The notes beneath the pieces were generated by a model. It made no database searches, had not been told where the DNA came from, and worked only from the letters and a program-made list of their open reading frames with translations. A DNA stretch of 13,659 bases from Elusimicrobiota bacterium (GTDB lineage Bacteria; Elusimicrobiota; Elusimicrobia; UBA1565; UBA9628), in contig JAQUNT010000016.1 of assembly GCA_028717525.1 (NCBI GenBank), positions 1-13,659 of the forward strand, read 5' to 3'. This document shows, one piece after another, positions 7,659 to 13,659 of the stretch. Positions within the stretch are counted from its first letter, which is position 1. Every line of letters begins with the position of its first letter. Made by a program: the position numbers and the translations under genes.

Positions 7659-8578
7659 CCGCGGAGCGCCCAGGCCTCAATATGGACTCACGCCTGCCCC
7701 GCAGGCAAGTGGTCTTCGCCTGGGACATGCACTACGCCTGCAACTACCGCTGCCCCTACTGCTTCTACACCGTGGCCGGCTGGGAGGAGCTGGCCAAGAA
7801 ATGCGCGTACAAGAGCGCTGCGGAATGGGGCGAGGTCTGGCGGCGCATCGCGGCCAAGTACGGCCGCTGCCAGCTGCGCATAACGGCTGGAGAGCCCTTC
7901 ACCTACCCCGAATTCGCCGGCGTGGTGGCCGCGGTGACCGATCACCACGACGTCCAGATCACGACCAACGGCTCCTTGCCCGGGCCCATCGCGGATTTCG
8001 CTTCGCGCATCGACCCTTCCCGCGCGGAGCTCGACTGCACCTTCCATCCTTTGGTCAGCGACTACCGCCTCTTCGCCGACAACGTGCTCCTCTTGAGGAA
8101 GAAGGGATTCGTGGCCAACGTCTGCTACCTGGCCTGGCCCGGCCAGACCAAGCCCATGATGGACTTCAAGCGGCGCTTCGCGGAGGACGGCATCCACATG
8201 AACCTGGCCGTGTTCTGGGGCCGCTACCAAGGCCGGGACTACCCGCAGGCCTACACAGCCGAGGAGAAGGCCTGGATCAAGAGCGTCATCGGCCAGGACT
8301 GCGGCCCGGAGACCGTGGGCCTGGAGCCCATCTCGGTCAAGGGCAAGCTCTGCCGCGCGGGCCACACCTACGCCGACATCCAGGCCGACGGCAAGGTCTA
8401 CCGCTGCGGACAGCTGGGCCGGGAAGGCCAGTCCATCGGGAGCATCCTGGACCCCGCCTTCGCGCTGCAGGCCGCGGCCCAGCCCTGCGCCGCGGACTAC
8501 TGCCGCTGCAAGGAATACCAGTCCGCCTGGGAGCCGGAAGATGCGCGCGACCTGGACCACAAGGGCGTGGTGCGATGA
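7655..8578 (+). CDS. Radical SAM protein with C-terminal cysteine cluster (operon copy 2)
   Basis: 307 residues, clearly paralogous to the preceding protein. Cluster motif CNYRCPYC (C29, C33, C36) and SAM motif ITAGEP, with Ala replacing the first Gly of GGEP. The C-terminal set is C233, 17 residues, C251, 26 residues, C278, then C283 and C285 (PCAADYCRC). The shared middle segment here reads VFWGRYQGRDYPQAYT. The ATG at 7655 is chosen because it overlaps the previous stop as ATGA; an in-frame ATG at 7682 would remove nine residues without touching any motif. The stop overlaps the next start in the same way. Divergence between the three copies at the DNA level is large, so the triplication is old and the copies probably act on different substrates or steps. 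Confidence 0.88.
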   Translation: MTAERPGLNMDSRLPRRQVVFAWDMHYACNYRCPYCFYTVAGWEELAKKCAYKSAAEWGEVWRRIAAKYGRCQLRITAGEPFTYPEFAGVVAAVTDHHDVQITTNGSLPGPIADFASRIDPSRAELDCTFHPLVSDYRLFADNVLLLRKKGFVANVCYLAWPGQTKPMMDFKRRFAEDGIHMNLAVFWGRYQGRDYPQAYTAEEKAWIKSVIGQDCGPETVGLEPISVKGKLCRAGHTYADIQADGKVYRCGQLGREGQSIGSILDPAFALQAAAQPCAADYCRCKEYQSAWEPEDARDLDHKGVVR

Positions 8579-9549
8579 GCCCGCTCTACCCCCGCCAAGC
8601 CCCGCCTTTCAAGGTGCATTGGAACTGGGAGCTCTCCTTGGCCTGCAACTACGACTGCTCCTACTGCGGAGCGCACAAGGAGGACTCGCCCTGCCTGGTC
8701 CTCCCCGTGGAGCGCTGGCGGGAGATCTGGGAAGGCATCCACGCGAAGTACGGCTGCTGCCAGGTGCGCTTCGCGGGCGGCGAGCCCACCATCTACCCCG
8801 GCTTCATGGAGCTGGTGGGGATGCTGCTGGAGCGGCACACTGTGGACATCACCACCAACCTCAGCTTCGACGTGGACGAGTGGGTCGCCAAGGTCCCGGC
8901 CCAGGGCATCGCCATCTCGGGAAGCTTCCACCCTGAGTCCATGACGGCCGAGGAGTTCCTGCGCCGCCTGCTGGCCCTGCGCGAACACGGCGACCGTCTG
9001 GTCTCGGCCTGCATGGTGGGCTACCCCCCGCACCTGGGCCAGCTGGAGCGCACGCGCCTGCTCTTCGAAGGCCAGGGCATCTTGTTCAAGATCATCCCCT
9101 TCAGCGGCGTCTACCAAGGCCGGCGCTATCCCGCGGCCTACACGGAGCCGGAGCAGGCCTTGCTCAAGGCCCAGGTGGCAGGCAGCCGGGACCCCCTGGG
9201 CCAGGCCATCAACAAGCAGTGGCAGGACTTCGCAGCCGCGCCGGAAGACGATGAACAGCGCAAGAAACTCAAGGGCCGCCTCTGCCGCATGGGCGAGCTG
9301 TACGCCAAGATCCTGCCCGACGGCAAGGTCCTGCGCTGCTGCCACCCGGAGGCGGGGGCGCTGGGCCGCATCACGGACCCGGACCTGCGGCTTTACGACG
9401 AACCCAGGCCCTGCGCCGCGGAGCAATGCTCCTGCTGGAAGGCCATGCTGGTGGGGAGCTACGAGTCCCAGGTGGACCGCCTCTGGCAGTCCCCGGAGCA
9501 TCCGGCGCGCGCCTGCGGTATCGGAAGTTCCGCAGGTGCCGCGCCATGA
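8575..9549 (+). CDS. Radical SAM protein with C-terminal cysteine cluster (operon copy 3)
   Basis: 324 residues, third member of the set. Cluster motif CNYDCSYC (C24, C28, C31), SAM motif FAGGEP, shared segment PFSGVYQGRRYPAAYT. The C-terminal cysteines are C237, 17 residues, C255, 24 residues, C280, C285 and C287 (PCAAEQCSC); an additional Cys follows directly after C255. It differs from copies 1 and 2 by an insertion of about 20 residues rich in Gln, Asp and Glu between the shared segment and the Cys cluster, and by a longer tail after the last Cys. The start at 8575 overlaps the stop of copy 2 (ATGA), and its own stop overlaps the SGNH gene in the same way. Product and substrate unknown; cytoplasmic, no membrane segment. 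Confidence 0.88.
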   Translation: MSPLYPRQAPPFKVHWNWELSLACNYDCSYCGAHKEDSPCLVLPVERWREIWEGIHAKYGCCQVRFAGGEPTIYPGFMELVGMLLERHTVDITTNLSFDVDEWVAKVPAQGIAISGSFHPESMTAEEFLRRLLALREHGDRLVSACMVGYPPHLGQLERTRLLFEGQGILFKIIPFSGVYQGRRYPAAYTEPEQALLKAQVAGSRDPLGQAINKQWQDFAAAPEDDEQRKKLKGRLCRMGELYAKILPDGKVLRCCHPEAGALGRITDPDLRLYDEPRPCAAEQCSCWKAMLVGSYESQVDRLWQSPEHPARACGIGSSAGAAP

Positions 9550-10532
9550 AGACCGGCGCGCGCTGGAGCTTCCATGTGCTCGTGCCCCTGGCCGCGGCGG
9601 CCGCGGCCTTGGTCTTCGCGGTCTTGGCCGCCGAGGTCTACTGCCGGCTGCGGGGCCTCTCCGCCCTGCAGTCCTTCCGCGCGCAGGATTATCCAAGCAA
9701 CGAGCTGTTCGTGCCCTCGAACTTCCTGCCCTTCGACCTGGCCCCCAACCTGCCTGGCTTCACCAATTCCCTGGGCATGCGCGACAAGGAGCGCGTCGTC
9801 AAGAAGGCCCCCGGCGTGTTCCGCATCGCGGTGCTGGGCGACTCCGTCACCATGTTCGGCAATTACACGGACTTCCTGGAAGACATCCTGGCCAACCAGA
9901 TGGGACTCAAGGCCGAGGTCTGGAACTGCGCCATCGGCGGACACGGCATCGCGGACTACTTCCACAACCTGGAGCACCGTGTGCTGGGCTACCAGCCGGA
10001 CCTGGTCCTCGTCGGCTTCTGTCTCAACGACTTCCAGCTCACCCCGGTGCTGTTCCGGGGCGTGGACGGGAAGATGCACTGCTACCGCCCCATGCTCCTG
10101 CTCAAAGGGAATCTGGACAACTGGCTCTTCTGCCGCTCGAACCTCTACCGCCTGGTGCTGACCAATCTGGAGCTGCGGCGCCGGAAGCGCGCCAAGCTCT
10201 ACGAAGACGAGATCGGCCGCCACTACCTGAAAGCCATCCAGGAGCTCTGCCGACAGCGCGGCATCCCTTTGGTGACCATGATCTTCCCGTACTTCCGGCC
10301 CGACTCAGAAGAGACCGCGGAGTACCGGAAGATGAAGGAAGTCGTCGAGGCCTCCGGCGTGGACTGCCTGGACCTGCACGCGGTCTTCCCGCGCTCCCAG
10401 CGCCGCGGCTTCCTGCCCTCCACCGCGGTCGACGATGTGCACCCGGACGACGCCGCGCACCGCATCGTGGCCGAGGCCGTCGCCCGGCACCTGCTCAAGA
10501 AGGGCCTGCTTCCGGCAGCGCCCGCAAGATGA
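9546..10532 (+). CDS. Membrane-anchored SGNH/GDSL hydrolase
   Basis: 328 residues. A single transmembrane helix (about residues 11-29) is followed by AAEVYCRL and a soluble domain that should face outside the cytoplasm. SGNH blocks are in order: nucleophile S100 in VLGDSVT, G131-G132 in IGGHG, N161 in FCLNDF, and the D296/H299 pair in DDVHPDD. All catalytic positions are kept, so an active serine esterase or acyltransferase is likely. Family members often remove or transfer O-acyl groups on surface glycans or lipids. It is the last gene of the operon with three radical SAM genes, joined by an ATGA overlap, which suggests it acts on the product of the same pathway (inference). Its 3' end overlaps the convergent TPR/SGNH gene by 38 bases. 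Confidence 0.87.
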   Translation: MKTGARWSFHVLVPLAAAAAALVFAVLAAEVYCRLRGLSALQSFRAQDYPSNELFVPSNFLPFDLAPNLPGFTNSLGMRDKERVVKKAPGVFRIAVLGDSVTMFGNYTDFLEDILANQMGLKAEVWNCAIGGHGIADYFHNLEHRVLGYQPDLVLVGFCLNDFQLTPVLFRGVDGKMHCYRPMLLLKGNLDNWLFCRSNLYRLVLTNLELRRRKRAKLYEDEIGRHYLKAIQELCRQRGIPLVTMIFPYFRPDSEETAEYRKMKEVVEASGVDCLDLHAVFPRSQRRGFLPSTAVDDVHPDDAAHRIVAEAVARHLLKKGLLPAAPAR

Positions 10533-12003
10533 CGTCCGCGATGTCCGCGGCCAGCAGGCGGTAGCCCTTCTCCGTGCAGTGTCCGAAGTCCCCGCCGAAG
10601 AAGTCGATGAAGTAGTCCGAGAGCGGCTCCGCGCGCAGGGCGCGCTCGAAGGGGGCCTCGTTGTCCACGAAGAGCACGCCGGCGGGGTCCGCGAAGAGGA
10701 TGCGCAGCTCGGCCACGCTGCGCCGCGGGTACTGGACGGCGACCAGCCGCGCTCCCGCGGCTTCGACCAGCTGGCGGATGCGGCGGTAGTTGTCCCGGGT
10801 CATGACCACGCAGCGGCGCGCGCGCAGGGCGTTGGCCTTGGCCAAGGCCTGCGCCGCGAGCTTCGTCCGGCCGAGCATGCCGTAGCTGGTGGCCAGGCCC
10901 CCGAAGGCGCGGGGGTCGTTGGGATCGGCCTCGGCCGCGCGCTGAAAGGTGCGCGCGGCGTCGGCCGGACGATCGAGGAAGAGGTAGTGGCTTCCCAGCT
11001 GCACGTGAGGCCCGCTGCCCTGGCCGTAGAGCGCGGCTTTCTCGAACAGCGGGGTGGCGTCGTCCGGCCGGCCGGAGAGGAGCGTGGCCAGAGCCAGCTC
11101 CCGGTAGGCCGCGCTCTGGCGGGGAGCCAGGCGGATGACCCGCTCGTAGACGGCCGCGGCCCGCTCCAGGTCTCCGTGTTCCCGGTAGTGCCAGCCCAGA
11201 TGATTCAGCGCGGCGTAGAGCATCCGCGGCGAGGCCTTGCGCACGGCCCGCTCGAACAGCTCCCGCGGCCGCCGGTCCTCCCCGAGGAGCAGGTAGCAGT
11301 CCCCCAGGCCCATGAGGAGCTCCGGCGAGTCCGGATGAAGCCGCAAAGACCGGGAGAAGGACTCTACGGCCGCCGGGGTCTGCCCCTGGAAGAGCAGGGC
11401 GCGGCCCTCCGCGACCAGCGGCGCGACGGCCGCCTCCTCGGCGCTGGGAGGGCCCAGCGCGGGCCCGTCGTCGGACGGCGGCGGGGCCTCCGGGGCCGCG
11501 GGCTGCGGCCCCGCCCGGCGCCGGGAGGCGAGGTAGCGGAGGTAGGCGGCCAGGCGCACGATGCGCAGGGGGGAGCCGCCGGAGGCGGGCAGGCCTCCGT
11601 AGAGCAGCACCTCTCCGGGGTCGTTGGAGCCCATCATGACCACGACCATGTCGGGCTTGTACTTGGCCAGATGCTCGGGCAAAGTGGCCACGGTGTTGCG
11701 CGAGGTGGTGGCCTGGCGTCCCTCGTCGATGACCGCGAAGCGCCGGCCCTGGCCCCGCGCGTTGAGGATCGCCTCGAGGTGGCGGGGATAGGTGCCCGCG
11801 GTCATGGAGTCGCCTTCGCAGAGGATGCGGAAAGCGCCGGGGTGGCGGAGCGTAACGCGGTTGCGCCGCTCCTGCAGGAACAGGAAGCCGGCGCCGAAGA
11901 GGCGCAGGCCGAGCTCGAGCAGTACCGCGGCGAAGAGCAGGCCCAGCGCCGCGGCGCTGAGCTTCCCGGTCCAGCGGCCGCGAGTTCCTGGAGAAATGGC
12001 CAT
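10495..12003 (-). CDS. SGNH hydrolase with inserted TPR domain, catalytic set intact
   Basis: 502 residues. An N-terminal membrane helix (about 15-37) ends in LELGLRLFG. The SGNH fold then begins: S66 in CEGDSMT, a possible block II Gly at DEG (G95), and N127 in MMGSND. A Pro/Ala-rich linker and about six TPR units (residues about 192-392) follow. The fold resumes with MTRDNYRRIR, a strand ending AVQYPR, and the D472/H475 pair in GGDFGHCTEKG. The TPR solenoid therefore sits inside the hydrolase domain, between blocks III and V. TPRs bind proteins or peptides, so this is probably a membrane-tethered esterase with its own partner-binding arm. Divergent from the paralogous gene at 12042; the 38-base gap holds promoters for both. 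AAGG about ten bases before the ATG may serve as a ribosome site. Confidence 0.85.
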   Translation of the reverse strand: MAISPGTRGRWTGKLSAAALGLLFAAVLLELGLRLFGAGFLFLQERRNRVTLRHPGAFRILCEGDSMTAGTYPRHLEAILNARGQGRRFAVIDEGRQATTSRNTVATLPEHLAKYKPDMVVVMMGSNDPGEVLLYGGLPASGGSPLRIVRLAAYLRYLASRRRAGPQPAAPEAPPPSDDGPALGPPSAEEAAVAPLVAEGRALLFQGQTPAAVESFSRSLRLHPDSPELLMGLGDCYLLLGEDRRPRELFERAVRKASPRMLYAALNHLGWHYREHGDLERAAAVYERVIRLAPRQSAAYRELALATLLSGRPDDATPLFEKAALYGQGSGPHVQLGSHYLFLDRPADAARTFQRAAEADPNDPRAFGGLATSYGMLGRTKLAAQALAKANALRARRCVVMTRDNYRRIRQLVEAAGARLVAVQYPRRSVAELRILFADPAGVLFVDNEAPFERALRAEPLSDYFIDFFGGDFGHCTEKGYRLLAADIADVILRALPEAGPS

Positions 12004-12005
12004 GG

Positions 12006-12034
12006 TTGACGCGCCTTGAGGGGGATTATATTAT
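12006..12034 (+). promoter_or_regulatory. Sigma70-type promoter of the plus-strand TPR/SGNH gene
   Basis: TTGACG at 12006-12011, a 17-base spacer and TATTAT at 12029-12034. The ATG at 12042 follows after seven bases, so the predicted +1 falls on or next to the start codon. The same arrangement recurs before the duplicated gene at 13541. Confidence 0.7.
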
Positions 12035-12035
12035 A
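12025..12035 (-). promoter_or_regulatory. -10 element(s) of the divergent minus-strand TPR/SGNH gene
   Basis: On the minus strand the same AT-rich block reads TATAATATAAT, two overlapping perfect -10 hexamers. No good -35 is seen. The nearer hexamer lies 21 bases before the ATG at 12003, allowing a leader of about 15 bases. It shares bases with the plus-strand -10, so the two directions may compete for RNA polymerase. Confidence 0.5.
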
Positions 12036-12041
12036 ACGGTG

Positions 12042-13481
12042 ATGCCCCCGCGCGGGCCGGAGCCGTCCCCACCCTCCCGAAGACTCCTAGCCGCTGGTCT
12101 CGGTCTGCTCTGCGTCGTGGCCTGCGCCGAAGCCGCCCTGCGCCTGGGCGGCGCCGCCTCGGCCTGGCTGCAGCAGCGCCGTCACGTCCAGGCCGCGCGC
12201 GCGCGCGGCGTCTACCGCATCCTCTGTCTAGGCGAGTGCACGACCTGGCAGCAGTACCCCAGGCTGCTCGCGGCCTCCCTCAACGACGCGGTCGCGGGCT
12301 GGAGCTTCGCCGTGACCGACGCGGGCATGGCCGGGGCCAACAGCTCGGACGTCCTCGACCGCGCCCGGACCGAGCTCGAGCGCGACCCTCCGGACATGGT
12401 CGTGGCCATGATGGGCGTAAACGACCTCGGGGCCGACAGATACGACGAGGACATCCCTGAGGCCGGCCGCTTCTCGCTCCAAAACCTGCGGATATTTCGG
12501 CTGGCCCGCAGCCGGTGGCTGCGGCCCGCGAACGAGCCCAGCGACTGGAGGGTCCCCCCCCGCATCGTCCATCCATCCCCGGGCCGCCCCCGCCCTCAGG
12601 ACGCGCGGCCGCCGGAGCCGACCGACCTCTTCGCTCTGCCGCCAGGGCCCGATTCCGACCGCATCTATCAGGCGCGCGAGGCGGTCCTCCGACAGGACTA
12701 CGCGCGCGCGGAAAAGCTGCTAAAGGAAGTCGTCGCCTCGGATCCCTCCAACGACGTCGCCCTCAACGAGCTCGGGCTCATCTACGAGGGCCGGCGCCAG
12801 CTGCCCCAGGCCGTCCAGGCCTTCGCACGCTCCGCGCGTCTGGCCGGCAGGCACCTCTCAGGCAGCGGCGACGCCGCCCTAGGCTTGGGCCGCGCGTACA
12901 TCCAGGAAGGCCGTCTCAAGGACGCGGAGGCGGCCTTCCGCAAGGCTTTGCAGCTCATGCCTCGCGACACCAAAGCTCGCTTCGCGCTCGCAGATTTCTA
13001 CCGGGGCCTGGGCCGCTTCCCCGAAGCGCAGAAGTACTACCAGGAGGCCCTGGAGCTGGACCCCGGCAACGACTGGGCCTGCGCCGCCCTGGCGCTGCTC
13101 TACGCCAAGCTCGGCGATCCCGCCCAGGCCCGGCTCCACGAAAGGAAGACCGCGGAACTGCGCTCGCGCGCCAAACCCATGACCGCCAGAAACTACCGCA
13201 GGCTCCAGTCGCTGCTCGACGCCAAGGGCGTGCGCCTGGTCTGCGCGCAGTACCCCATGATGAGCGTCGAGCCGCTGCGGAGGATATTCAGCGACAGCGC
13301 GGATCCGCCCCTCTTCGTGGACAACGAGGCGGTCTTCCGGGAAGCCGTGCAGCGGAAATCCTACGCGGCCTACTTCCGGGACCTCTTCGGCGGGGACTTC
13401 GGACGCTGCACGCCCCAAGGCAACCAGCTCCTGGCCGACAGCATCGCGCAGGCCATCCTGCGCCGCTACTTCCCGCGGTAG
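12042..13481 (+). CDS. TPR-inserted SGNH-like protein lacking canonical Ser and His
   Basis: 479 residues, paralogous to the minus-strand gene over its whole length; the first 130 residues align without a gap. The N-terminal hydrophobic helix ends in VVACAEAALRL, where C28 could be a lipobox Cys or simply part of the anchor. The SGNH start motif is GECTT: E65-C66 replace D65-S66 of the paralogue. N127 in MMGVND is kept. About five TPR units occupy residues 205-372, one fewer than in the paralogue. The fold resumes with MTARNYRR and ends with GGDFGRCTPQG, keeping D452 but replacing the catalytic His by R455. It is probably not a classical serine hydrolase; it may be a binding pseudoenzyme or use Cys differently. 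The ATG at 12042 is preferred over GTG 12039 or TTG 12006, which lie in the promoter. Confidence 0.85.
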   Translation: MPPRGPEPSPPSRRLLAAGLGLLCVVACAEAALRLGGAASAWLQQRRHVQAARARGVYRILCLGECTTWQQYPRLLAASLNDAVAGWSFAVTDAGMAGANSSDVLDRARTELERDPPDMVVAMMGVNDLGADRYDEDIPEAGRFSLQNLRIFRLARSRWLRPANEPSDWRVPPRIVHPSPGRPRPQDARPPEPTDLFALPPGPDSDRIYQAREAVLRQDYARAEKLLKEVVASDPSNDVALNELGLIYEGRRQLPQAVQAFARSARLAGRHLSGSGDAALGLGRAYIQEGRLKDAEAAFRKALQLMPRDTKARFALADFYRGLGRFPEAQKYYQEALELDPGNDWACAALALLYAKLGDPAQARLHERKTAELRSRAKPMTARNYRRLQSLLDAKGVRLVCAQYPMMSVEPLRRIFSDSADPPLFVDNEAVFREAVQRKSYAAYFRDLFGGDFGRCTPQGNQLLADSIAQAILRRYFPR

Positions 13482-13503
13482 CAGCTCAGCTCGACCCCCG
13501 CCA

Positions 13504-13533
13504 TTGACGCGCCTTGGAGGCGGATTATATCAT
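13504..13533 (+). promoter_or_regulatory. Promoter of the third TPR/SGNH copy
   Basis: TTGACG at 13504-13509 and TATCAT at 13528-13533, with an 18-base spacer, seven bases before the ATG at 13541. It is a duplicate of the promoter at 12006-12034 with one extra base in the spacer and a few substitutions. An upstream ATG at 13532 lies within the -10 box and is out of frame with the gene. Confidence 0.6.
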
Positions 13534-13540
13534 GTGCTCG

Positions 13541-13659
13541 ATGCCCCCGCTGGAGCCGCAGCCTCCCTCGCGAAGACTCCTGGCCGCTGGCCTCGGCCTG
13601 CTCTGCGTCGTGGCCTGCGCCGAGGTCGCCCTGCGCCTGGGCGGCGCCGCCTCGGCCTG
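13541..13659 (+). CDS. 5' end of a further TPR/SGNH-like paralogue (cut by window end)
   Basis: 39 residues are visible, starting MPPLEPQPPSRRLL and continuing through a hydrophobic helix into ACAEVALRLGG. They match the first 41 residues of the gene at 12042 apart from a two-residue gap and a few changes near the start and one Ala to Val. It is a tandem duplicate with its own promoter. Whether it has the Ser or the Cys version of the active site lies outside the window. Confidence 0.75.
   Translation, partial: MPPLEPQPPSRRLLAAGLGLLCVVACAEVALRLGGAASA

Larger units (their letters stand above)
12006..12166 (+). repeat. Direct repeat copy 1 (promoter plus 5' end of TPR/SGNH gene)
   Basis: This segment matches 13504-13659. 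The promoter blocks share TTGACGCGCCTTG and GATTATAT. The last 89 bases of each copy differ at about five positions counted by eye, four of them synonymous. The start of the coding part differs by a net six bases. Confidence 0.8.
13504..13659 (+). repeat. Direct repeat copy 2 (truncated by window edge)
   Basis: Second copy of the promoter and 5' coding segment seen at 12006-12166, in the same orientation. It begins 22 bases after the stop of the first gene and continues to the end of the window, so the full length of the duplication is not visible. Confidence 0.8.

Noticed and set aside
10435..12009. Long plus-strand open frame opposite the minus-strand TPR/SGNH gene
   Set aside because: Shadow of a gene with clear SGNH blocks and TPR units on the other strand.
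12006..12041. TTG 12006 or GTG 12039 as start of the plus-strand TPR/SGNH gene
   Set aside because: These codons lie within the -35 to +1 region, and the duplicated copy at 13541 preserves the ATG and the following MPP but not the upstream reading frame.
1..13659. tRNA, rRNA, CRISPR arrays, insertion sequences, attachment sites
   Set aside because: None seen on either strand; no gap between genes exceeds about 90 bases, and the only repeat is the gene duplication at the right end.

Overview
The window reads as GC-rich bacterial DNA, roughly two-thirds G+C by eye. Genes are densely packed, neighbours often overlap by ATGA, and there is no tRNA, rRNA, CRISPR array or transposase. Large exported TPR/SGNH proteins, several radical SAM enzymes and a lipoprotein with a caspase fold suggest an environmental or uncultured lineage. 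Elusimicrobiota-like or deltaproteobacterium-like genomes fit, but no marker gene here decides it.

Layout. (1) 1-2101, plus strand: the 3' part of a probable cobalamin-type radical SAM gene, overlapped by ATGA by a complete radical SAM/SPASM gene. (2) 2123-3597, minus strand: one exported, membrane-anchored protein of unknown function whose frame is broken once near 2770-2838. (3) 3647-6756, plus strand: a strong promoter, a secreted amidase-signature hydrolase, then a lipoprotein with a C-terminal caspase-like (C14) domain. (4) 6768-10532, plus strand: an extended -10 promoter and a four-gene operon in which every junction is a 4-base ATGA overlap. It holds three paralogous radical SAM proteins with a shared C-terminal cysteine signature, then a membrane-anchored SGNH hydrolase. 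(5) 10495-13659: a family of membrane-anchored SGNH proteins with a TPR solenoid inserted inside the hydrolase fold. One copy is on the minus strand with an intact catalytic set. A second is divergent on the plus strand with the Ser and His replaced by Cys and Arg. A third begins at the right edge as a tandem duplicate with its own promoter.

How the genes may work together. The tightly coupled operon 6801-10532 most likely serves one pathway: cytoplasmic radical SAM chemistry followed by an SGNH acyl-transfer or deacylation step at the membrane, plausibly on a cell-surface molecule. The substrate cannot be read from the sequence, and no precursor peptide was seen.

A recurring regulatory theme is a sigma70-type -10 box ending only 6-8 bases before the start codon. 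It is clearest at 3682, 12042 and 13541, and also fits 3597. Transcription would then begin at or next to the ATG, giving leaderless mRNAs. The best candidates for something new are this promoter habit, the three-radical-SAM operon with its cysteine signature, and the expanding TPR-in-SGNH family containing a copy without the canonical catalytic residues.
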